64,000 bases of DNA from Sphaerulina vaccinii (lineage: Eukaryota > Ascomycota > Dothideomycetes > Mycosphaerellales > Mycosphaerellaceae): the NCBI GenBank assembly GCA_022570795.1, contig JAKUDP010000010.1, forward strand, positions 1,054,001 to 1,118,000. The letters are read 5' to 3'. The position numbers and the translations under genes are program-made. Positions 10,188 to 21,120 of this stretch are shown piece by piece. Under the pieces are notes generated by a model. It saw nothing but the letters and a program-made list of their open reading frames with translations. It was not told the origin of the DNA and ran no database searches. How positions within the stretch are numbered: position 1 is the first letter of the stretch; every line of letters starts with the position of its first letter.

Positions 10188-11080
10188 CTAAACCGAACCC
10201 GGATTATACGCCATCACAATCTTCTGGATCCTGAACACAGCATCGTTCGCCGGTGGTCCAACACTCCACTGAGGATCTCCATTCCTACACGAACATGTCA
10301 GTCAGCACTTCACCCTTCCAAGTCTCGACCTCCTGTAAAGTACTCACGACCAATTGTTCCAAACCCAGCTCCCCTTCGTCGTAGTAGGAACATTTTCATA
10401 ATACTGATACTGGGCTACATCATCCAGAAAGAACGAGGTCTGGCCATTACTCCAATCAATACTATACTTGTGCACAGCAGACGTAGCATCGGCAGGCGCC
10501 ACGCCTGGACCACTAGTCGAACTTCCACCAACAACAGTGGTATTCTGGTTCGTGTAGAAGAGAGCACGAGCGATAGCTCCACCTTCGTGGTCGGTATACG
10601 CTTTGGAGTTCGGATCGCTGAGCCATTCGATGTCTGTCTCTTGGACGCCGCCGGAGATCGTTGTGTCGCCGTCGTAGAGGAACATACCTGATGATGTCTA
10701 TTAGCGTCGAGGCTGCTCAGAGAGGGTTGCTGGCACTGACCGTTGCAAACTCCGGCAGTCTGTGTCAAGATAGCCCACGTATCGACTTTGGCTGCAGAGA
10801 CTGTGAAGTCTGTCACAACTTCTCCAGACCATATTACCTCATCATTCTGCTGTCCTCCAGGAACAAGCAGATTCAAATAGCCGCCTTCGACGTAAGCCAT
10901 CGATGGTTCGAACTGATGATCGTAGTTTGTAGTATCGGCATCATCTACAGTATGATTGGATATTACAAGTCCTGTTGGAACGGTGTTTCCAGCGAATGTA
11001 AAGGTGGTTGTGCTGGCATACTGAGCATATGCTCCATGAGCAGCTGCTAGAGCGATTGAGGCGATGTAAGAGGACAGCAT
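10188..11080 (-). CDS. secreted GH16-family glycoside hydrolase
   Basis: Three exons: 11080-10741, 10687-10348 and 10284-10188, total 258 residues. Introns are 53 bases (GTCAGT...CATCAG) and 63 bases (GTGAGT...GTGTAG), both phase-consistent. The protein starts with a signal peptide (MLSSYIASIALAAAHGAYA, cut likely before Q20). A concanavalin-A-like GH16 fold follows. The catalytic motif is ETDIEWLS with Glu130, Asp132 and Glu134 in the E-x-D-x-E spacing without a beta-bulge residue. The C-terminal NGDPQWSVGPP motif is conserved in fungal GH16. The family acts on beta-1,3(4)-glucans or transfers cell-wall glucans; the substrate cannot be told. No GPI signal, so probably released into the wall or medium. 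Asn-x-Ser/Thr sites (NHT, NTT) suggest glycosylation. Confidence 0.9.
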
Positions 11081-11974
11081 GGTGATCTATGTTGGGAGCT
11101 GATATTGCTCGTAGTCGAAGTCCGGTCTTCGAGCATTGCGTTATATACGATAGTATCTTCTGAGACTTGCTTCGCTTGCGCAGCATGCACACAGCGCATA
11201 CGACAACATGCTGATGGTGTAATGATTCAGCCTAGTGGCAGTGTTCGACTCTCGGCATAAGCATCACCGGAAGGTGGGTTCAGACCGGCCTCATCGTGCG
11301 CTGCGTTCAAAGATGGCCTCTTCGTGTCGATCGTCTCGTGAGGCTCTGCACGAGCGTAGAGGTCTAAATCCATCTCACAGCAAAGATATAGCTACGAGGA
11401 GGATGAGTCGACGGGACTATGTCTACTTAGAGAAACTTACTGTTTGGAATTATGGACCTGAGCAACCACCATTGACAAGGTGCCCTCGACGAAGTCCTCT
11501 CGAGTATCAATGTCGCTTATGCTTGGCAATAAGCGACCTTGTATATACAACGCCCCAGGTGGATATCAGCATCCTTCGCCTGCCCCTTTGGGACACATAC
11601 ACCGAAACATAGAGTGCGGCTTCACGGTCATGGCTTGTCTGGCAGCTCCCAGAAAGACCACTAAGGACGCCTCGATCATAGCAGGGAATTGCGAAGGAAT
11701 TTTTGCGTGACCAAGGGTTGTTGCGATAACTTGCTGAGAAAGTGGATGCAGGCTGAGACTCTACCACAGTGATCCTTTGTGAGCATTCGTTAATTTTTAA
11801 ACTTCCATGTTTCTACTGCTTATGGACACCCCTTGTGAGGTGCTTTGAAGCCTCGGCGCAGTGTTGACCTTCACTGCCGGCTAATCATTTCTCTCCGCGC
11901 GCACTGGTAATAATGTTGAGCAATGCATGAACTCCTCACGCGCGTAGTCATTCCTCGCCTTCAGAAATACGCGC
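11081..11974. other. intergenic, no gene supported
   Basis: Upstream of the GH16 gene and downstream of the next minus-strand gene. Open frames here are short and unrelated to any family I know. Presumed promoter of the GH16 gene. Confidence 0.5.
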
Positions 11975-13153
11975 CTAACCCGACATATCGCTATCTTCTG
12001 TTGAGGTGTCGGAGTCCTCCTCCTCACTATCCTTCTCAAGGCATTCAGGATCCAGACCCACTTCTTCCGCGATCTCGAGCACCATGGCGGCGAGATTGAT
12101 CTTCTTGTAGTCTTTGGCTAGGATGCTGATCACTAGTGGTTGGTGATCCTTCACCAGGTCGTTCTCGTTGCGGCTGAAGGCGTGGATGACACCGTCGCAC
12201 CATGGGTCGATGTGCTTGTACGGCTTGAGCTCCTTGGCCTTGAGCTCCTTGCGCGTCTTTCCGAATGCTCTCATGTGTGTCTCCCACTTCTCAGGGAAGT
12301 TGCAGCGGGATTGCGGTGCGACCTTACAGCATCCTAAGATTACATTAGCTCTGATCCGCGGTGGGCCAATGCTCGAGGAAAATGGACGTTGCCGCCATGC
12401 ACTGTCTCTGCGCTGAGCTGCATAGTCGGCTGCTATTGCGAGAGACATCAGACACGAAGCCTGGTGTTCGATACAACCTCTCCGTTCCGCGCTCTCCGTT
12501 CAGCGTGTCAACGTCGTTCGCACGCCGAGGCTGCTTTCAGTAGCACAGACAGCGCAAGATCGCAGAGAGGCCGGCAACGACCACTTTCCTCGGCCCTCGA
12601 GCGATTATGCTCTGGAGGGGATGAGCGCGCAACCCAGTCACTCACCTCTCCTGCAGAAGCCAGATGAACTCAAGACCGACGTGTGAAAGTCGTTGCTGGC
12701 CATCAGGGCATCGCAGAATGACTTAAGCTTATCTGGCTTAATGCAGAACTTCGTCGGAGCCAGGAAGGAAAGAAAGGCTCTCTGCTTGGAATGTTTGAAC
12801 GCGTGGTGTTCACAGCACTGGAGAGCAGCTTGGCCGGGACCTTCAACGCGAGCTGGTTGACTCTCGAACGTGAGGAAGCCGAAGTCGTGCAACATCAGAA
12901 GGTCTTCAGCAAGTGGTATCGTCTCGTCATCAATCTGAAGTTGTGTCAGCATTCTGATGTACCGTCTGCGGGCCTGGTGGGCAACGAGGGCTCAGAGATA
13001 ACTCACAGCAGCAGAGTAGTACGGGGTCGAATCTGTCTCGCGGCGTAAGAACGCGCGATTGAGAGTAATCAGCTCGTGCCAGCATCCTGCGTCCTCCCAT
13101 TTGTCGCTAACAGAGATGCCGTCGTCGGAGGCGTCTGAGGTCGTGGTACTCAT
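11975..13153 (-). CDS. conserved fungal protein of unknown function, three exons
   Basis: Provisional model: 13153-13007, 12973-12646, 12333-11975, 277 residues, stop TAG at 11975. Exon 1 carries WEDAGCWHELITLNRAFLRR. Exon 2 continues with IPLAEDLLMLHDFGFLTFESQP, a pattern (Trp-x-Glu-Leu...Asn then Leu-Leu-x-Leu-His-x-x-Gly-x-Leu-Thr-x-x-Ser-Gln-Pro) I associate with a fungal domain of unknown function near DUF6919. Exon 3 ends in an acidic Asp/Glu/Ser tail. Intron 1 is uncertain. GTGAGT at 13006 to CACCAG gives only 33 bases. The alternative GTACTA at 13022 to CCGCAG gives 57 bases and a protein eight residues shorter, also in frame. Intron 2 (312 bases) is long for this genome and may hide a small exon. 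Confidence 0.55.
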
Positions 13154-13573
13154 GATTTCTTGCTTGCTCCGGTTGGGGTATGAAGTGTGATCCAGAGTTT
13201 GAATGGTGAAGATGAGAGGTGGAGGGTTTGCAAAAGAAGAGTGGAGGCAAACCATTTGTGAAGCGGATACCAGCATGCACTTCAGGCTGCCACGCGCTCA
13301 CAAAAATGGCAAGTGCAGCCCACGCGCTCTTTCCTGATTCGCGTGCATACATAGCAACGGCTTCAGTAAGTCTCTGATGTCCTGTATATCCCATCGAACT
13401 CGTTCTTCGTGCCATGCCTCGATCGCAAGCGACCACTATCGCTATTCAAATTCATCGTGTTCGCCGGTGCGCCTTCGCTAATCCCACATTCAAACAACTC
13501 ATGCGCCGGTAAGATGCAGATTAGACACTTCTGTAGCCTCTCGCGAGAAGACCTCTTGCACTTCCTCTCATCA
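13154..13573. other. intergenic promoter/3' region
   Basis: Separates the Apq12 gene stop from the start of the downstream minus-strand gene. A plus-strand frame (13409-13930) runs through it antisense to Apq12 and is taken as a shadow. Nothing else seen. Confidence 0.5.
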
Positions 13574-14132
13574 CTACCATCGTGGCCGGCCACCGCCCGC
13601 AGGAATGCCCTGTTCTCTCATGGTCCTCGCCAATCGATCCTGCTCACTCCAGTGCGCATATTCTCCTTTCCACACACCATACCAATGCCCGACATCTTCT
13701 GCCACACCGTACGGCCCTCTGGCATACATCCATACTGCCAATCCAACCAGCGTACCCCAGAAAGCCACTCTCCTAGCCATTCTGAACCAGAAAAGCACTT
13801 GTCCAACCAACATATTCAAGATCTTCAGGCTAATGAATATGATTACCAGCAGAAGCGCGACCGTCGCGAGATCTGGCTCTGTTGTAATACTGCTCACGGC
13901 TGTGCTGAGGATGGGATTGATGTAGGATGATGCCAGTGCGAAGTACGAGTAGGCCGTCCGGGCGTAGGAGAAGTATGTCGGGTTGGCGGCGAGTGGGGCA
14001 AGCTGGTCTCTAATGTTATCGGGAAGGTTGTGGCCATGTTGCTCGTAGAGGTACGAAGCCCAGTCTGGTAGATATGTTCAGAAGTGTGGTAATGTAGTCG
14101 AGCTGGAGCTGCTTACCTTGGACGTTCTCCAT
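13574..14132 (-). CDS. apq12: Apq12-family nuclear envelope / nuclear pore biogenesis protein
   Basis: Exons 14132-14117 and 14064-13574, 168 residues. The first coding exon is only 16 bases (MENVQ plus one base) and is followed by a 52-base GTAAGC...CTACCAG intron. The product has two hydrophobic segments, about residues 70-95 (ATVALLLVIIFISLKIL) and 103-120 (VAFWGTLVGLAVWMY). Between and after them is the Arg-rich FRMARRVAFWG...WMYARGPYG pattern that marks the Apq12 family. Yeast Apq12 is an integral protein of the nuclear envelope and ER needed for normal pore assembly and membrane fluidity control. It stands head-to-head with the tubulin cofactor E gene, 239 bases apart. The splice is supported because exon 2 continues as DWASYLYEQHG directly after MENVQ. 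Confidence 0.88.
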
Positions 14133-14371
14133 GATGGCGGCGCTGTCCTGTTCTCTTGTTACGGTAATGTCGAATGCAAAGTTGCGAGATGAGCTCTGGG
14201 CCTTATGTAAGAACTGAAGGAGGTAAGTAAAGGTGTTCGTGTTTGTTGTGTCAGTCAACAGAGACGGATATCCAAGGTTTGGCCACGGAAAAGTGGAGCT
14301 TTCATGTGCGCTCGCCAACTCTTCACGCGCTTTCTAAGACACACGCGTTGTCATCAACAATTCATGCGATC
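14133..14371. promoter_or_regulatory. compact bidirectional promoter (apq12 / tubulin cofactor E)
   Basis: 239 bases separate the two ATG codons of divergently read genes, so both promoters and 5' leaders must fit here. I see no clear TATA box. Inference from position only. Confidence 0.6.
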
Positions 14372-16199
14372 ATGGCATACCACATCGGCCAACGGCTGAG
14401 TCTCAAACATCACCTCTGCACAGTGCGTTATGTTGGCCCAGTCCAGAATAAGTCTGGTGAATGGCTCGGAGTTGAGTGGGATGATCCAGCTCGAGGAAAA
14501 CACAATGGAACGTTTGACGGAGTGAAGTATTTCGATGGTAAGTTTGCAGAATGTCGTATGCTCTTCATATATAGATAGTCTTCACTGCAGAGAACGGCAT
14601 CTTGAGCTCACAGTCAGGCAGGAGCAATTCAGCAACAGTGGCCTCATTTCTGAGACCTAATCAGACATGGGACGAGCCACGAAGCTTCTACCAAGCACTA
14701 CGCGAGAAGTACATGTCCGATGATGCTGTCAAGATTGGAGAGAAAGTGTACTTCTCCTCCAAACAAGCCGAGGAGATTGGTTTCGATAAATTTGCCAAAC
14801 GACAAGCAGCACTCCAAGGCATTCATGTATTGATCTTGGACCGTATGCGGATACGGCATGTCACGAATGGCGACGACGATGTCATCCGAGACACTTGCAA
14901 GGACATCACTGACCTGGACATTGGCGGGAATCTGTTCGAAAGCTTGGATGAGATTCTCAGTCTGATCATTTTGCTTCCAAAGCTAGTCCATCTCACCCTC
15001 GACGGCAATAGATTCACCCTGGGCTCAACCAGTAAATCTACGGCTCTACCACGAATCTCCTCTCTCGCGCTCTCGAATACTCTACTTCAACAAGCTGACC
15101 GGACTCTGGGCTTGATGGTCTCACGCCATTTCCCAAATATCAAAACGCTCAAGATTGCCAACGATGAGGCTTCCACTACTAGCTCCCTCGGCACTGACGC
15201 ATTACCTGTCAGCATCGTCGCGCTGGATCTTGCTAGCAACAGCTATGCAACACTATCCGATCTGAAGTACCTCTCCGACTGTCATGAACTGCAGAAGCTG
15301 AATCTAGAGAAATGCCGCATCTCGGATCCAGGCGAACGAGGGACAGTCGTCAGCAGGTCGATCACAAATCTTGATCTAGCGTACAACAGTATTGACTCAT
15401 GGGATGGGATCGATAATCTCCATGTGGCATTTCCGGCGATGGCCCAGCTTCGCATGACAGGTAACCCGATCTACGCGAACCTGAAATCAGCCACAGGGAA
15501 AAAGCTCATGGCAGAGGACGGATACATGCTCACTATTGCTCGCTTGCCACAGCTAGAGATGCTCAACTACAGCAAGATCACTGAGAAGGAGAAGCTGAAT
15601 GCTGAGAAGTACTACCTCAACGAGATCACAGCAGAGCTCATAGCAGTCGATCAGGACAGGAGACATGAGGTGTTGAGTAGACATCCGAGATGGACAGAGC
15701 TGTGCGAAGAGTATGGTGAGCCGGTGATACCAGGTAAGATTTCCTGTCGAACACCACGTCCTCAAAATTGTGATGCCACGGACATGAATGCACATACTAA
15801 TAGCGCGCAGAACAGCCAAAAAGTGACGCCGTGGACCCTCGCAGTCTAGCAGCCAGACTTATAGCTGTCACGTTTGTGTTCGATACACACACGGAGTGGA
15901 CAGTAAAGATTCCCAAGTCATGCAGTATCTACTCTGTTTTGGGTATACTGGGTAAGAGGTTGAGTGTGATGCCTCTTCAACTTGTTCTCGTATGGGAGAC
16001 AGGCGAACGTGATCCCCTGGCGCATGGCGTTGATGCAGATGGTATCTTGGAATGGGACTCGGATGAGGAGGAAAGTGATAAAGTTCAGCCTGAAGCAGAC
16101 TCTGTCGCTAGGGAAGTTGAGATGGCTGCTGGTACGCGGACTATGGGTACTTATATTGACGGGCACGATGCTCGCATCAGGGTGGAGAAGCGATTGTGA
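14372..16199 (+). CDS. pac2: tubulin-specific chaperone E (tubulin cofactor E, Pac2)
   Basis: Exons 14372-14537, 14591-15733 and 15811-16199, 565 residues. Introns are 53 bases (GTAAGT...ACTGCAG) and 77 bases (GTAAGA...GCGCAG). Residues 4-58 are a CAP-Gly domain (GQRLSLKHHLCTVRYVG, GEWLGVEWDDPARGKHNG) split from the rest by intron 1. Residues about 120-370 form leucine-rich repeats (ITDLDIGGNLFESL, LVHLTLDGNRF, ITNLDLAYNSI). The C-terminal 110 residues are ubiquitin-like (LIAVTFVFDTHTEWTVKIPK). This CAP-Gly, LRR, Ubl order is that of cofactor E, which binds alpha-tubulin during assembly and disassembly of the alpha/beta heterodimer in the cytosol. The C-terminus carries an acidic stretch (DSDEEESDK). 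Confidence 0.93.
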
Positions 16200-16842
16200 T
16201 AGTCGCTTCAAAAATCGCATCGCGCGTGCTTGCATACTGACCAGGCTCGATTCGCGAGAAGACTCTTCAAAATGAAGTCAATAGAACACAGAATCACCGC
16301 TCCATACTGAGCGCATTGCGCACCTTATATGTTTCCCAAAAATGACCTGTCCGATTTTGAGTTTCTCCGCCAAGGCCCGGCCTGTAAACTTTAAAACGCG
16401 CGCGACTGCACCTTCCATGTTCACGCGCTCGCTACATGAACTTCACTTTGGGCCAATACACACAACTCTGTCGCTCACCAGAAGACTTCAACCCGCGCAT
16501 GACTCTCCAGCCAGACCAGGAAACATTCCAACCCGGACACCTGCGAACCATCTGGAACATACAGCAAGCAAGACAACATTCGCGCCCGTTTCTAGGAGTT
16601 GCCAGCAAGGTGTATTTGAGGACTGTCTCACTTATACTATCTGACCACACGAATTGTCATCGCGTGCCGCACATTGCACTTGGTGCACAGGTTAGGCAGA
16701 GACGCCCTCGATAATCCCAGGCTCCGAGTGAAAACAGTAACCAAGGTGATGAGACGAGACTTGGCGTGAAGAATAATGTGCGGGCTTGCACCAGAGATCG
16801 AGTGGCGCACAATACTGGAGCGAACAGCACCGCAGCGGCGTC
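16200..16842. other. intergenic, promoter of the Kmt6 gene
   Basis: Lies between tandem plus-strand genes. Frames at 16342-16714 on both strands are short and have no family. The only feature seen is a GC-rich patch around 16,390-16,430 (aacgcgcgcgactgc). Confidence 0.5.
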
Positions 16843-19800
16843 ATGCCTGATGTTATAGACCTTTGCAGCGATGGCGAGGAGGATCTGCCTGTGCAGAACT
16901 TTGCTCCCAAGAGGAACATACAGAAACCGACACATCATGTTCCTCCTAAACCGACCAATGCTAAAGGCGCGGTGAGGTTTCCGCCTTCCAAAGGGAGTCA
17001 TCCACCTGTTGCGAATGGTCCTATGTCCCAAGTCCCGAACAATTCACGATTACAAAATGGCGCAGCAGCTTCAAACAGTAGCGGTTCTCCGAAAAAAGCG
17101 CCCCTACATGGCACGAACTCGACTCAATCGTCAAAACAGCGCCTTGGAAGTTTTAGTACCTCAGCAGCGAGCTCAAACCGTGATCGTCCCCTGGCAGGCA
17201 GTGCGAGCCAGACAAGCCAAGGATCCAGATCTGTCGCCCACAAATCTGGATTTCGAGACCGCTCCCACCTCTCGTCCTCGCAAGAAGGGCTAGGAGCATC
17301 GAGCTCTTCAGGATCGCTCCAGGAACGTGGTCAGAAACGAGCTCACAATGGCGACACACCGAGATCTGGTGGCTCGAACCCACTCAGCTCAGCCAAGCAG
17401 GTACGGCATTCTGGATTGGGCGGGAATACTCCATCAAGCAGAACCCTCAATGGTCGACCACTTCAAAGCCCGAAGGCGACGATCAAAGATGCACCCGGGG
17501 TAATCAATCTAATTAGTGATGACGAGCCCCAAGCAAAGAAGAGCAGAAACAAATCATCTCGCACCGGAATCTCTGACCCGCCTTCTTCGTCAGGCGGACC
17601 ACTACGAGCACTTGAGCTAAGCAAGAAGCCCAAGGATCGTAGCACGCCACTAGCTGCCGCTCCATCGTCCACGACGTCAAACCCTCCTCCCGCTGGGCGA
17701 CCAGCATTTGATGCCTCGCAGCGTCCGCCACATCTCAAAGCTAGCGAGGGCTTGAGTGAGTCGTCGTCAAGAACACCAAAACCCTCACCTGCTTTTCCAA
17801 ATTCGAGTCGACCAGCACATGATCCGGCACAACCAAAAGCGAATAAGGGCTTGAGTACCACTAATCCGATATCTTCTGGCGCGCAAACTGTACATACCTC
17901 CATCGAAGGCTCTGTTGGCACTAGAGGTCAGACTAGTGCCACGCCTGGCACCTCCTCCTTCAAAAGCACGGCAACGCTAGCAGCTCAAAAGTCTGGTCTC
18001 GGCAGCACTCCTGCGAAGTCTCGAGAGTCGAGTCAGAGGTCACTCGTTGGGAAAGCATCTATGCGATCGAGCGAAGTCCGCGAGCGTCGCTCCACAATAC
18101 CGGAGAGCCCACCCTTATTGCCAATTCTGGATGACGAGGTTCACAAACCGTCATCGGGTACCTCAGCAGCAGGCAACAGCAGTCGCAGAATAACTTCCAG
18201 TCCGAAGACGACAGTGCAGTCCAGTGCAGTGTCCGACCCAGTAGGGCTCGAAAGAGTGATTGAGAATAGTCCCCAGCCCACGCTGTCGGACAAGTACTTG
18301 GTTCCTAGAATTGACCGGCCATATGGACCAGAGGGCCACGCAGGAAAGAGCAAGAATCACATAGGGTCTCCGAAGTCAAACCTACGCAGTCCCGGTAAAG
18401 ATCGAGGCGAGGCGTCTGTGACCTCAACTGCGGCTACTGAAATGAAAGCGGCCGAAGCTAGCGCAATTTCGCATTGTCTCGAAGGACACCACGACCTTGA
18501 AGCTCTGCTGCAAGCCGATGCGCAAGCCCAACACACGCAGGTTGCACAACAGTCAGAACAACCGCATCGTGCACGCTCACAAGATCAACAGGTGGAGAGG
18601 TTGTGTGACGCACCGCTGGCCACTACCACTCCGTCAGATGTGAGGCAAGACGAGCGCTCTCTAGCCTCCGGTGAGCAGCCTTCCAGACCCAGATTGACGT
18701 TGTCACTGCGTAAGCCGCCACAGCGCAATGATAGCACTCGTGTGAACACACCACAGCTAGCCTCGAGCCGAGAAGTCTCGTTAGCACGAGCGCAAACCAC
18801 GGGTTTCAATGCGATCGAGAGAGCTGTTGGTCAATATGTTGAGGAGATGCAGAGTGACAACGAGCACTGGACCAGAGTCGAGCTGCAGCGCGCTCGTGTG
18901 AGGCGTCAAATCAGAGCCAATGTGAACAATCCCGGAGCGGTCACTTCTGTGTTCGCCAGTATGGCTCCAATACCTCTTCGGCCATTGCATAAGAAGAGCG
19001 TACCTACAGGTTGCGCAAAGCTAACGACCGAGCTGCATCCTTCGTCCAAACCACAGAGGAACTCATACTTCGCCCGGTACACCACGTACGACACGAGCGA
19101 CACTGTAGAGGTACCGAAATACAACCACTACGTCAGCATCAGCAAAAATCTACTAGCAAACAACGTGACGAGTTTGCAGCATTGGCCGTACTTTGGGGAT
19201 GATTTTGACTTGAATGAAGCGTCGAATTTGACGAAAGAGTACTACGTTGATGTTGGTGATCGAGAAAGAAAGCTGCTGCGTCTTGGACAGGCCGAAAGCT
19301 TTGCGCCATACGCAGAGGATCTCATGAAGAGTGTCGGTTGCGAATGGCCGGACGTTTTGCACTTCTTGCTTGAGTTAAACCCAGACGTTGGCACTAGTTC
19401 AGATGCTCGTATAGCTCTTCGAGAGCGAGAGCACTTCGTAGCCGAGGACTTCATTAGGGATGGAGAACGCTGGGGTAAAGTGCTCGGAAAGCTTTCGACT
19501 CCATCGCCAGACAAGGCTGGTAGAGCAGCAGTACTATGCGACCATTTCCAGAAGCTCGCGAAGTTCTCATTCTGGCATCTGGTTAGAAGGAGTGCCTACA
19601 CTAAGCTGCTCGTAGCAGATACAGAGGACGTCCCAGATGAAAGCCAGCTGACGTGTCGAGTCTGCATGCGATTCAACTGTCCATATCATGGTGAGATCAG
19701 GGACCATCCAAGAGGTCAAGGTCCGGCAGACAATCAGATTGTGGAGACGGACATCATTCTGCCACAAGTAGTCAACTACCGAACGAGGGTGCCATTCCCA

Positions 19801-21120
19801 ACGTCAGTGGATGCGGAGCCGGTGAATCAAGACAAACGCCGCACTTTGGACTATTGGGAGAGGGGACCTTTCGGTAACCTCAAATGGAAGGCAGACGAGC
19901 GTGACCCATTTTACCCGTGCCATCACCCAGGCCTTTCCTGCTCGGATGCTCGATGCTCATGCTATGATGCTAGGATAGCTTGCGAAAAGTCCTGTAGTTG
20001 TGGGCCTGGCTGCAAACGCAAGTGGAAAGGCTGCTCATGTCATAGCGGAAAGCGTCCTAAGGGCAAGACAGTATGCTGGGAGGACGAGCGCTGCGCCTGC
20101 TGGCAATTAAGTCGAGAGTGTGATCCGGACCTCTGTGGCGACTGCGGAGTGGCTGATGTTCTGGACCCGATACATCGACATGACGATCGTATACTACAAA
20201 ATAGGTGCCGCTTGGCCAGTCTGCAACGAGGTGTCGCCAAACACACAATAATTGGAGACAGCGGAGTCCACGGTCTGGGCCTCTACGCATGCGAAGACAT
20301 ACGTCCCGATGACTTCGTTGGCGAGTACAAGGGTGAGACAATCACAAAAGAGGAAGCTGAACGCCGTGGTGCAGTTTACGAGCATCAGAAACTGAGCTAC
20401 CTATTCACCCTCAATCAAAAGCAGGAAGTCGACAGCACATACTTTGGCAACAAGATCCGATTCATCAACCACGTACAGGAGTCGAAGGCAAATCTCAGAC
20501 CTGCTATCCAAATGGTCAATACTGTCTTTCGCATAGGCATGTATGCGAAGAAGAAAATCAGAGCTGGTGAAGAGTTCTTCTTCGACTACGGACCATCATT
20601 CCCCAGAGACCAATTGGACGGCAACAAACAATCCAAGTCGGCACCCAGAGCGCGTGTCAACCCGCAGAACTTCCATGAGGTCGACCTTGTGCGCGATCAA
20701 GAAGGCCACGTACGAGCTAGGAAGAAAGCTGCAGGAACAGGCTCCGGTAGTAGCGAGGATGGCGATGACGAGACACCACGTCGCCCAGGACGCCCTCAGG
20801 GCTCTCCGAATAAGCATCGCCGAAGGGCGCTGACTGAGACCTCCTCCAGCGAGTCTAAGGAACGCGGTGGTGCACGTCTCGGTGCAGGCAGACCGCGGAG
20901 AACTTTGCAGCCTGTTGATGAGGTCGAGGGCGGCACCAACAAGATGAACGAGGGAAAGCACTCCAAGGATGATGCAGCCGTCAGTGATGGTGAAAACATG
21001 GGCCCTGAGCACCGCCTCAATCTGTACAATGTACAGGACGGCAGTGCAGAAGATGAGGATTTTGAGCTTGAAGAAGAGTCTCTCAGCGAACTCGATGTGA
21101 TGAGTAGTGCAGAGGAGTGA
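16843..21120 (+). CDS. kmt6: Kmt6/EZH2-type histone H3K27 methyltransferase
   Basis: One open frame of 1425 residues from ATG 16843. The first 640 residues are Ser/Pro-rich and disordered. A region from about 670 to 900 corresponds to the EZH2 N-terminal helices. A Cys cluster (CRVCMRFNCPYHGEI, about 945) precedes the CXC domain at about 1023-1105, with repeating C-x-C units (CSDARCSCYDARIACEKSC). The SET domain is about 1131-1251 (GVHGLGLYACEDI, DFVGEYKGE, RFINHVQES, AGEEFFFDYG). CXC followed directly by SET is diagnostic for the Polycomb methyltransferase. The catalytic Asn-His is kept, but the usual Ser after it is Val and the NPNC-like stretch is absent. Two AT-hook-like GRP motifs (RRPGRPQ, AGRPRR) follow near 1313 and 1347, then an acidic tail. 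Acts in PRC2 with Eed and Suz12 homologues in the nucleus. Confidence 0.92.
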   Translation: MPDVIDLCSDGEEDLPVQNFAPKRNIQKPTHHVPPKPTNAKGAVRFPPSKGSHPPVANGPMSQVPNNSRLQNGAAASNSSGSPKKAPLHGTNSTQSSKQRLGSFSTSAASSNRDRPLAGSASQTSQGSRSVAHKSGFRDRSHLSSSQEGLGASSSSGSLQERGQKRAHNGDTPRSGGSNPLSSAKQVRHSGLGGNTPSSRTLNGRPLQSPKATIKDAPGVINLISDDEPQAKKSRNKSSRTGISDPPSSSGGPLRALELSKKPKDRSTPLAAAPSSTTSNPPPAGRPAFDASQRPPHLKASEGLSESSSRTPKPSPAFPNSSRPAHDPAQPKANKGLSTTNPISSGAQTVHTSIEGSVGTRGQTSATPGTSSFKSTATLAAQKSGLGSTPAKSRESSQRSLVGKASMRSSEVRERRSTIPESPPLLPILDDEVHKPSSGTSAAGNSSRRITSSPKTTVQSSAVSDPVGLERVIENSPQPTLSDKYLVPRIDRPYGPEGHAGKSKNHIGSPKSNLRSPGKDRGEASVTSTAATEMKAAEASAISHCLEGHHDLEALLQADAQAQHTQVAQQSEQPHRARSQDQQVERLCDAPLATTTPSDVRQDERSLASGEQPSRPRLTLSLRKPPQRNDSTRVNTPQLASSREVSLARAQTTGFNAIERAVGQYVEEMQSDNEHWTRVELQRARVRRQIRANVNNPGAVTSVFASMAPIPLRPLHKKSVPTGCAKLTTELHPSSKPQRNSYFARYTTYDTSDTVEVPKYNHYVSISKNLLANNVTSLQHWPYFGDDFDLNEASNLTKEYYVDVGDRERKLLRLGQAESFAPYAEDLMKSVGCEWPDVLHFLLELNPDVGTSSDARIALREREHFVAEDFIRDGERWGKVLGKLSTPSPDKAGRAAVLCDHFQKLAKFSFWHLVRRSAYTKLLVADTEDVPDESQLTCRVCMRFNCPYHGEIRDHPRGQGPADNQIVETDIILPQVVNYRTRVPFPTSVDAEPVNQDKRRTLDYWERGPFGNLKWKADERDPFYPCHHPGLSCSDARCSCYDARIACEKSCSCGPGCKRKWKGCSCHSGKRPKGKTVCWEDERCACWQLSRECDPDLCGDCGVADVLDPIHRHDDRILQNRCRLASLQRGVAKHTIIGDSGVHGLGLYACEDIRPDDFVGEYKGETITKEEAERRGAVYEHQKLSYLFTLNQKQEVDSTYFGNKIRFINHVQESKANLRPAIQMVNTVFRIGMYAKKKIRAGEEFFFDYGPSFPRDQLDGNKQSKSAPRARVNPQNFHEVDLVRDQEGHVRARKKAAGTGSGSSEDGDDETPRRPGRPQGSPNKHRRRALTETSSSESKERGGARLGAGRPRRTLQPVDEVEGGTNKMNEGKHSKDDAAVSDGENMGPEHRLNLYNVQDGSAEDEDFELEEESLSELDVMSSAEE

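Noticed and set aside
13409..13930. 173-codon plus-strand frame
   Set aside because: Antisense to Apq12, whose protein and splice are convincing.
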